Below are positions 57,141 to 64,000 of a DNA stretch of 64,000 bases, piece after piece (positions within the stretch are counted from its first letter, which is position 1; each line of letters starts with the position of its first letter). Location of the stretch: NCBI GenBank assembly GCA_030141605.1, contig JAQGDQ010000238.1:213501-277500 (forward strand). Direction: 5' to 3'. The notes beneath the pieces were generated by a model. It was not told where the DNA came from. It was given only the letters and a program-made list of their open reading frames with translations, and did no database searches. Origin of the DNA: Tubiluchus corallicola (Eukaryota; Priapulida; Priapulimorpha; Priapulimorphida; Tubiluchidae). Both the position numbers and the translations under genes were made by a program.

Positions 57141-57419
57141 GTGCCTTTGATGGGCCATTACCCCGTGAATACAGTAATGAAAATCAGAAGTGACTCTTCG
57201 TCTAACCTCCGCAAGGTTTTTGACTTTAAGAATAGTGATTGGCACAGCTGGTCACATATTCTAGAACAGTACATACAAACAGACTTTCCAAACTTGTTAG
57301 CGCACATTCAAAGCAGGGATATCAATGTGATATGGGACAGGTTTCTGAATTATATTAAAAGAGCAAATGAAGACGCGTTGAACCGGAAAACTATTTCGTA
57401 CCACAGCGAACCTAACTGA
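57141..57419 (+). pseudogene. Endonuclease tail and linker of the retrotransposon
   Basis: Reads MGHYPVNTVMKIRSDSS and VFDFKNSDWHSWSHILEQYI. In active elements the endonuclease ends in SDH-x-P; here SD is changed to MG, so the catalytic motif is lost. The linker continues open to 57419. Confidence 0.75.
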
Positions 57420-57989
57420 TCTGCCTAATGTCAAACGCTTAAGAAAAAATACCTCCAAGTTTCTAATGTGCCAAATAAACTAACATACTTAAAAGCAAAA
57501 GAGCGATTCAATAGTTCATTACCAGATGACTTGAACAATTGGGTGAACAAAAACACGAGGGTATTAAACGTCTGTCAAGGGAAAGCGTTCTGGAAAAAAT
57601 GCATGAAAAACTTTTGATGATGAAAGGTCAGATGTAATAATTAAGACATTAAAACACCATATCAAATTTTTCCAGAGGTGAACATTTACAAGAATTCGCC
57701 TTTGACAATCAATGGCTACAGGAAGTGCAGAACTTTGTCTAGCAACAATGTCCACAAACTGCTCAACCTGCGTGGTTTAACGAAGAGTTCACAATGGCAG
57801 GACTTGCAATTAAGACTATAAAGACGAGTGTCAATAGTTTGGATACAGATGGCTGCCATCCATTAATGGTTATACACATGGGTTTCTCGTTAAAGGCAGT
57901 TTTTAAATCATGTTAGCATATGTTCAGAATGCAGCCAGTGGGTTTTGGCAAAATGCGAAAGTTGTGTTTTTTGTTTAAAATCAGATTAC

Positions 57990-58258
57990 AGTGACCCTAG
58001 TAATTATAGGCCCATCACAATTACATCTTATTATAGTAATTTAGCCGAAAAACTAATTGAAAATAGATTGCGAACTGAATTTGACTACTAAAATTTATTA
58101 GACAATAAACAAGTAGGGTTTAGGCCAGGAGGTAGTACCATCAGATATCTGTACAGGCTTATATCTAACATTGAAAGGCAAATTAAAAACAACAAGCTAG
58201 GAAGCATAGCTGTATTTTGTGACTTTAGTAAGACTTTTGGATAGCGTTTGGTGTCATG
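57990..58258 (+). pseudogene. Reverse transcriptase, N-terminal part
   Basis: Reads YSDPSNYRPITITSYYSNLA, EKLIENRL, then NKQVGFRPGGSTI and CDFSKTF followed, after a frameshift, by DSVWCH. These are RT motifs 0-3 (NYRPI, Q.GFR.G.ST, DFSKAFD). Several in-frame stops are present. The frame is cut exactly at CATG (58255-58258) by the insertion. Confidence 0.85.
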
Positions 58259-59336
58259 TTTCGCCCTACATTTAATAGTTCTCACATTATGCTTATGCAA
58301 CATTAAGCCCTATTCACACTGCATATTTAATTAATTGATATGTATGATGTTTAGCTACTGGCAGTGATAGTTAATTTGTATTATTAATTTTTGATATTTT
58401 GTTAGGATGTAGGCACCTACTAACAAACCCCCTTTTGAATTCCGTCTGACCCACTCTTGTCTGCCCTATCGCAGCTATAATGCAGTGGCTAAGTCAAGGT
58501 TAACGATAGTGCACAGGTGAATAAAATTATAGCTGTTTAAGCGAGTGGCTTCTCGATGAACTTCGTTCAGCACTGTTTAGATAGAGACGGCAACGTGACA
58601 CAGAACGAGACAGGTCGTTTATTCGTATCTGTGAAGTTATATTTTTTTGAAGAGAAATGCCGTACTAGAAAGTTTCACACAAGATACGGTGTGTAATGTA
58701 CATGGTGATACTGTGAGAGCCTCTTTGTTGTAACCTGTGGCCGTCAACCAGAGTTGTCTCAGAGATGCTGGCTGCAGTCTGCAGTAGTGGAGTTAGCCAC
58801 TGACTGACAGATGGATCGACTGATAACGTAAACATCACGTATACTAGCCTAATGTTCTTCTATGCTACTTGCTGGGTAAAGACTAATTGGTAGTTTCTCT
58901 GACGAAGTTTGGAATCACAACTGTATTCAGACGCAGAGGTTATATTACGACGTATTGCTACCGTTCTACAAACTGCTCGCTTTAAAGGAAAAGTGTTCTA
59001 AAAAAAACCTGGGTACATAGTGGGCAGACATGAACTTTATGCAAACGTATATACCCTACTAACCCCAAGCTTTGTCAATATTGCTATATTTTTGTTAATA
59101 TTGAACTTTTGCTTAAACTGAATCACTTTGGAATTTGTTGATGATTAGATTGTTTGATTAATTATTTTAATGTCTGCCATTTGATCTTTCTTTTCCTTCA
59201 GATCCATTGGTGTATAGAGTGCAAATAGGCCATAGTCCCCCGTATTTTTAACATCCTCCTTGGGCCGATCTGCATCCATACATGTAGTGACTATGATACT
59301 AGCTCCCGTCTGTTATGAGATGTAAAACTAACACAG
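58259..59336. mobile_element. 1.08-kb insertion in the RT domain with CATG flanks
   Basis: Removing this segment restores VWCHAPLWIDGL across the join, as expected for an RT. CATG stands on both sides (58255-58258 and 59337-59340), a 4-base target duplication. The insert starts TTTCGCCCTAC and ends CTAACACAG. I see no inverted ends, no poly-A tail and no coding frame, so its class is unknown. Confidence 0.7.
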
Positions 59337-59756
59337 CATGCCCCTCTTTGGATTGATGGGCTGATATGGAAATTGTTTCAAAGAGGTATTCAAGGAAAAA
59401 TGCTGAGGCTAATTGTGTCTTTGTTGAAAAATCGCAATATTTATCTTAAGGTCAATACTTTTATCTCACAAACTCATTCGTGCGATACTGGTTTGCCACA
59501 AGGTTCAGTGCTATCACCAATTTTGTTTTTGTTTTATGTGGCAGACATGATTGATCATAACGATAATGATAACTTCTCAAAATATAAATATGCTGACGAC
59601 AGCACTTTCCTAGTAGCAAACAGATCAATGTATGGTGCATATGTAGAAGCACAAAAACAATATGACAAGCTGTATAGGTGGTGTAATAGATGGCGCCTGA
59701 ATGTCAACTGTGCGGTTAACAAAACCGAGGCCGTTATCTATAAAACCTTGTAAAAT
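59337..59756 (+). pseudogene. Reverse transcriptase, catalytic part
   Basis: After the insertion the frame resumes (IDGLIWKLFQRGIQGKMLRL) and reads through TGLPQGSVLSPILFLFYVAD and KYADDSTFLV to a stop after YKTL. YADD is the RT active-site box with both aspartates retained. The downstream part is frameshifted. Confidence 0.92.
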
Positions 59757-60662
59757 TTAAAATTTGACCTCACACCACCAAATTTTCGCTTCACCAATAT
59801 GCAGATTAAGTATACGGACAAAACTAAGGCGTTAGGTGTTACGGTTGACAAAGAACGGAGCTTCTCTGTTCATGTAACAGACGTGTGGAAAAAATCATAG
59901 AATAAAGGGCAAAAAAATTAAGAGAATCCGTTTTAAATATAGAGGACTGAAGCTGGCTTCAATTACTAATCTAGCTAAAACAGTGGTGCTGCCCACATTG
60001 TTATACGCAGCTTCCTACTGGCTAGGTGAACAGTTAAACTCCTTCGATGATCTTCTGTGCTGTGTAGTAAAAACAGCCACAAGTAAATCTTATAATCCGC
60101 CTGAAAAGAACTAGAATTAATATGCGGTTTCCCGCCTCTTAATGCACAATATTCTGTTATTGTTTGTAAATTCTTGATGAAAATTCTAGGTCAACCAGAA
60201 AGCGATTTAGCTAGGTGTGAGGTAGAGAAGATTGACACTTCGTTAATTAGCAGCCAAGCAGCTAACCACTTCACAACAAATCATGCCGTAAAAACCAGGT
60301 CAATTCTAAAAATTACTAAAACCATAGAAATTCTACAATCAGTAATTGGTTGATGCCTGTGTTAATCCACTTAACGTCAAATATAGTAAGTCAAAGGTTA
60401 ATAAATTTGTTGAAACTATGTGGCACAGAAAGCATCAGCATGGCAACCAGTTAGCTGGTCTGCCTCGGGAAACGGTCCCAATTTTCACCACCCCTTTAAT
60501 TTAGGAAAGTATGACAGATTTATTGAAAGAAGTGCTTTTAGTTTGCTACTTAGCAGAGGATGTAGTGCTTTTAAATATAGTATTGGTGTTAACGATAATA
60601 CAATGTGTCAATGTAATAATGACTTTCAAACGCCACACAGTTTAATCTTTTACTGTACTTCT
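59757..60662 (+). pseudogene. Retrotransposon thumb and C-terminal domain, disrupted
   Basis: Pieces in different frames: YTDKTKALGVTVDKERSFSV, then LPTLLYAASYWLGEQL, then a final frame at 60420-60660 with YDRFIERSAFSLLLSRGCSA and MCQCNNDFQTPHSLIFYC. The last is the C.C......H....C knuckle typical of the C-terminus of these elements. Confidence 0.8.
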
Positions 60663-60667
60663 ATAAA

Positions 60668-60737
60668 AAATAGTAGTAGTAGTAGTAGTAGCAGTAGCAG
60701 CAGTAGCAGCAGCAGCAGCAGCAATAGCAGCAGTAGT
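60668..60737 (+). repeat. (AGT)n/(AGC)n tail of the retrotransposon
   Basis: Trinucleotide run directly after the A-rich end (TAAAAAATAGTAG). LINEs of the I and CR1 groups often end in short repeats rather than poly-A. Confidence 0.85.
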
Positions 60738-61240
60738 AAATTACTTAAAAAGAAACTAGACAGAACGGATATAAATACAATATATAGAAATCAGTATTAG
60801 TATACTCTTAAGTTGTTCATAATGACATGGTACACAATTGAGCAAACCAGTTGCTATATACTTGAAAATAACTAAGTCTAATGGAAAACCGTTGATAATA
60901 ATTGTAGTCGTTTATTTACATTTATAGTTTTTACAAATCTAATCCTAGCATCGTACAATTTACATTATTAATTTGGTTTTAAATTTTAAATAAAATTCAT
61001 AGTATTTATTCTGCAGACACTTGTATCAGGTGCTGTAATGCACAGTACACATTAGACAACATTTATTGAAAAATACAGATAACTCTTATGCGCACTATTC
61101 TATGATATTATTATAATGTAATTAACTGTGATAACTGTTGCTATATTTCATATTTTATGCATGTAGTGTATTTACGTGTAAAAAATGTTTTGTACTTCTG
61201 CAAATGGAGAATAAATCAGATTTATTATATAGTATTATTA
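60738..61240. other. No recognised feature
   Basis: AT-rich spacer. Confidence 0.5.
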
Positions 61241-61440
61241 TGTAGGTAGGTAGGTAGGTAGGTAGGTAGGTAGACAGATAGGTAGCAAGGTAGTTAGGTA
61301 AGTAGGTAGGTAGGTAGGCAGGCAGGCAGGTAGGTGGGTAGGTAGGTGTGTAGGTAGATGGGTAGCTAGGTAGGGAGGGAGAGAGGTAAGTAAGTAAATA
61401 AGCAGGTAGATAGGTAGGTAAGTAAGCGAGTAGATGGGTG
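61241..61440. repeat. (GTAG)n tetranucleotide repeat
   Basis: About 200 bases of GTAG with GCAG and GGAG variants. The minus-strand Tyr-Leu-Pro-Thr frame is a repeat artefact. Confidence 0.95.
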
Positions 61441-61494
61441 TTTCTTAAAAGTATCCATAGTACAGGAATCACAGCCCAAATGTGCACCGCCACT

Positions 61495-61720
61495 GTTCAC
61501 TGGCCAAATATCCTACTCCCAAATGCCCACTGGCCTAAGTGTCCACTGCCCAAGTGATACTGCCCAACTGTCCACTATCCACATGTCTACTGCCCCAAAT
61601 GTCCCACTGCCCAAATGTCTACTACCCAAGTGCTACTGGCCAAAGATCCACTGTCAAAAAGCCCTGTTACCCATATGTCGACTGCCCAAGTGTCCATTGC
61701 CCCTGTTCCACTGCCCAAAT
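61495..61720 (+). repeat. Degenerate 15-mer array, unit near CAAATGTCCACTGCC
   Basis: About fifteen units such as CAAATGTCCACTGCC, CAAGTGTCCATTGCC and CAAATGCCCACTGGC. Unit length and the CAAA..NCCAC core resemble CAAAGGACCACCGGT elsewhere in the window, suggesting a distant relation. Plus-strand frames through it are artefacts. Confidence 0.8.
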
Positions 61721-61762
61721 GACCGTGTTAGTTTTTTTACTCCTGCAAAGTATTATGCCTAT

Positions 61763-61895
61763 ACTGCCTATTATGTATTATTATTACTATATTATTACTA
61801 TACTGCCTATTATGTATTATTATTACTATATTATTACTATACTGCCTGTTATGTATTATTATTACTATATTATTACTATACTGCCTATTATGTAT
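61763..61895 (+). repeat. 39-bp tandem repeat
   Basis: About 3.4 copies of a 39-base unit starting ACTGCCTATTATG and followed by TATTATTATTACTATATT. The unit is a multiple of three, so frames stay open. Confidence 0.9.
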
Positions 61896-62013
61896 ACTGG
61901 CATTTCTGATCGGTCTTAGACAGATCGAAAATAAGATGTGTATCATGCAGACCGCACAGGTACTCTTCAGACAGCAAGCGGATACGTGAGCAAGGTCGAA
62001 GACCCGAGGACCT

Positions 62014-62385
62014 GTGGACTTATGGGTGTTACAACAAGTTTACAGCGTTTCGTGTTTCCGATTAGCTGACGATGGCGTGAGCCTCAACCGACCAATGATA
62101 AGCGGTGGCGAGATCTCTGACATAGAATTCTGCAAGCTTTCATCATTCAATCTACTATTGGCTCTAATTACATACGATAATTCAAGTTTGTTGAAAAGTA
62201 CTGGTATAACAAATGCAGTCACTTACGATTTTTTTTCGAGTTTGGTAGCAAGCTGTTTATTCTTGGACTGTTCTAGACGTCAAATTAAACAATTAATTAA
62301 CTTAGTGATAAACAATGATAGTTTGCCCAAATTGCCCATGTGTCAAATACTCCATGTCAGGATCAAATTTACATTTACATGCTAA
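62014..62385 (+). CDS. Unassigned open frame, possible exon
   Basis: A 123-codon frame (first codon GTG; first ATG at 62095) runs to a stop at 62385. The translation has balanced composition (GVSLNRPMISGGEISDIEFC; LLALITYDNSSLLKSTGITN; CSRRQIKQLINLVINN) quite unlike the repeat frames on both sides. An in-frame TGA lies at 61987. GTTTCCGATTAG before CTGACG at 62066 could act as a weak acceptor. I do not recognise the family. It could be an exon, a transposon fragment or chance. Confidence 0.3.
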   Translation: MDLWVLQQVYSVSCFRLADDGVSLNRPMISGGEISDIEFCKLSSFNLLLALITYDNSSLLKSTGITNAVTYDFFSSLVASCLFLDCSRRQIKQLINLVINNDSLPKLPMCQILHVRIKFTFTC

Positions 62386-62400
62386 ACTCACAGTTAAAAG

Positions 62401-62488
62401 CCTCATCATCATCATCATCATCGTCGTCATCATCATCGTCATCATCATATCATCATCATCGTCATGATAATTATTATTATTACTATTA
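62401..62488. repeat. (ATC)n and (ATT)n trinucleotide repeats
   Basis: ATC/GTC units to about 62465, then ATT units. Confidence 0.93.
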
Positions 62489-62815
62489 TGTTGTTTGTTG
62501 TTGTTTATTGTTAATACTCACAATATTAAAATACTATCAATAGTGCTGTACAAAACAAAATTTAAAAAAATCAGACCAAGTTATGATAAAAATAACCTAA
62601 AATCTAAAAATCATTTTAAAGTATCACATAGACCACAAAACCGCAAGAAAAAAAACATCAGTAAAACTTACATTATTACACTAATAAAAAGCTTTAGCAT
62701 AAAATTATAAACCCATATTTTTGGAGATAATCAGCTACCATACAGACGTAAAAATTGTAGTACTAAATTATACAGATGCTTGCTGATGTAAATGCAAATA
62801 CTTTGTCAATAAACT
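62489..62815. other. No recognised feature
   Basis: Lysine-coding AT-rich spacer between microsatellites. Confidence 0.5.
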
Positions 62816-63058
62816 ACATACATACGTACGTACGTACGTACATACGTACATACGTACATACGTACATACGTACATACGTACATACATACATACATACATA
62901 CATACATACATACATACATACATACATACATACATACATACACGCATACATATACACGCACATACACGCATACATACACACGCACATGCAGCACATGCAC
63001 ACACGCACACGCACACACGCACGCACGCACGCGCGCGCGCACACACACACACACATAC
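62816..63058. repeat. (ACGT)n/(ACAT)n/(AC)n compound microsatellite
   Basis: CATACGTACGTACGT, then CATACATACATA, then CACGCACA and ACACACAC. All six frames stay open and the predicted Tyr-Val-Cys/His-Thr-Tyr frames are artefacts. Confidence 0.97.
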
Positions 63059-63738
63059 ACAAATTACCAATACAATAATCAAGTAAGTCATACATTAACA
63101 GGGCGTATAGATCTTACACAATTGTTTAACTGTGTCGACTCAACATACAAATATTTTCTTATTTTCCTAATTCAAAACAGGTTATCTTTAGAGGATTTTC
63201 ATAGGAAAGCTCCTAAAAGCTTAATATATTCATATAGATTAATAATTGTTGTATAAGATACATTAATTAATTCAAATCAAATAGATTTCTCGATGAGACA
63301 AAAATTATATACTGACCCTTGGCTCTGTCTTGCTAATACTCATTTCAAACATATTTGATGACATCCTGACAGCTGTGCAGTTTATTTCCTGAGCTGTGAG
63401 AAGTAATATAACACTGTCGTGCTAACTGTTTAACGTGCGTGTGTTTCCGTCATTTTTAATTATAGGAAATATACCGCATGGTACTCCAACCTTAAATTCA
63501 ATGAAAAGTTTGACATAACTTACAATTATTAGCTGCAGTTCCATCACTACCTTGAATGAAACTCGTGTATATTAATTTCGATTGTCGCCTGCTTCCTCAA
63601 AGGAAACAAACTAAACACGATGTCACGTTACTCAAAATATGTGACTTCTTTGATATGACTTAAGGTAATGTACATTATAAAATTCAAGACGAATGCGCAC
63701 ACTACACTTGTTAGCACGACGGTTAGGTTACGTGTACA
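63059..63738. other. Probable upstream region of a plus-strand gene
   Basis: AT-rich sequence becoming more mixed near 63600-63738; could hold the promoter of the exon at 63739. No core promoter element assigned. Confidence 0.35.
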
Positions 63739-63778
63739 ATGAGTCCGTTTGAGTCGACGATTTCTGATTCTCGTACAG
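63739..63778 (+). CDS. Candidate first coding exon of a gene leaving the window
   Basis: ATG at 63739 codes for MSPFESTISDSRT plus one base and meets a consensus donor, ACAG|GTAAGG. The frame also continues open for 71 codons to 63954, but the donor is so close to consensus that splicing at 63778 is more likely. The peptide is too short to assign. Alternative: a chance ATG. Confidence 0.35.
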
Positions 63779-64000
63779 GTAAGGATAATCAGAATGAAAG
63801 TACTGCAGTTGGTTACGTATTAGCGCTAAATAATCAACTTTTGTGTGCCCTTTTAAGTTTAGTTTATTATTTTATAAGTAAATTCACCAATGTTGGGTGT
63901 AAATGGCGTGACAATATTACTGAACATTTCGTAAGTTTCGGAAAATACAATTAAGCAATACCTGTTTATGTGAGACATTTAGTGTGACGTTTAGCTAGAC
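63779..64000. other. Probable intron at the window edge
   Basis: AT-rich DNA following the candidate donor; nothing else visible. Confidence 0.4.

Larger units (their letters stand above)
57069..60740 (+). mobile_element. Degenerate non-LTR retrotransposon with a nested insertion
   Basis: In order: tail of an AP-endonuclease domain (57085-57200, FDLIVPEEP then GHYPV where SDH would stand), linker frame 57141-57416, reverse transcriptase N-part (57990-58258), a 1.08-kb insertion (58259-59336), RT C-part with LPQGSVLSP and YADDS (59337-59755), thumb and C-terminal frames (59760-60660), and an (AGT)n tail. Many stops and frameshifts show that it is dead. The order endonuclease-RT-C-terminal CCHC-like motif and the motif style point to the Jockey/CR1 group; the exact clade is not resolved. 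The 5' end is missing. Confidence 0.88.

Noticed and set aside
61155-61493. Tyr-Leu-Pro-Thr-rich 112-codon frame
   Set aside because: Translation of the GTAG tetranucleotide array.
62768-63095. Tyr/Val/Cys- and His/Thr/Tyr-rich frames
   Set aside because: Artefacts of the ACGT/ACAT/AC microsatellite.

Overview
The window looks like nuclear DNA of an AT-rich invertebrate animal. It holds a spliced Hairy/Enhancer-of-split repressor gene with a C-terminal WRPW, a sphingosine-1-phosphate phosphatase gene and a TTLL4-type tubulin polyglutamylase gene. All three lie on the minus strand. Non-LTR retrotransposon remnants, short inverted-repeat elements, microsatellites and minisatellites fill most of the rest. 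The phylum cannot be fixed from the sequence. The absence of operons and bacterial signals, and the GT-AG introns, make it clearly eukaryotic.

Layout. 1-9.9 kb: the right end of a DNA transposon (possibly Tigger/pogo), an unassigned terminal exon at 1185-1340, then long gene-free DNA. 9.9-24.4 kb: repeats, including a CT tract, a 28-bp minisatellite of about 1 kb, an array of 15-mers, a dispersed repeat family with copies near 16.3 and 23.8 kb (one interrupted by a retroposed tail), a short element inserted in a palindromic target, and a pentanucleotide satellite. 24.4-33.4 kb: a LINE C-terminal fragment, a diverged duplicated segment, a 214-bp MITE with a TTA target duplication, and a 0.3-kb inverted-repeat element carrying a tRNA-like core. 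34.35-39.66 kb: the HES gene, three exons, with a LINE fragment and a tandem duplication in its large intron. 40-47 kb: candidate Notch-effector (CSL) sites upstream of HES, a candidate element bounded by inverted 15-mer arrays, and two candidate 0.2-kb elements with GCGCCATC ends. 47.2-48.8 kb: the intronless SGPP gene, whose last 44 codons and nearby 3' UTR are tandemly duplicated. 51.1 kb: a candidate minus-strand first exon with a consensus splice donor. 52.7-55.3 kb: a LINE 3' end and the intronless TTLL4-type gene. 57-60.7 kb: a decayed non-LTR retrotransposon split by a 1.08-kb insertion flanked by CATG. 61-63.1 kb: simple repeats and one unassigned open frame. 63.74 kb: a candidate plus-strand first exon running off the window.

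The three recognised genes have no obvious shared pathway: Notch-linked transcriptional repression, sphingolipid signal breakdown in the ER, and tubulin modification. No new multi-gene system is visible. The most interesting features are mobile-element structures: the 15-mer arrays at several loci in opposite orientations, the tRNA-like core inside an inverted-repeat element, and the insertion into a palindrome. The unusual substrate-side motif in the TTLL protein also stands out. All calls rest on reading the sequence; no searches or alignments were run.
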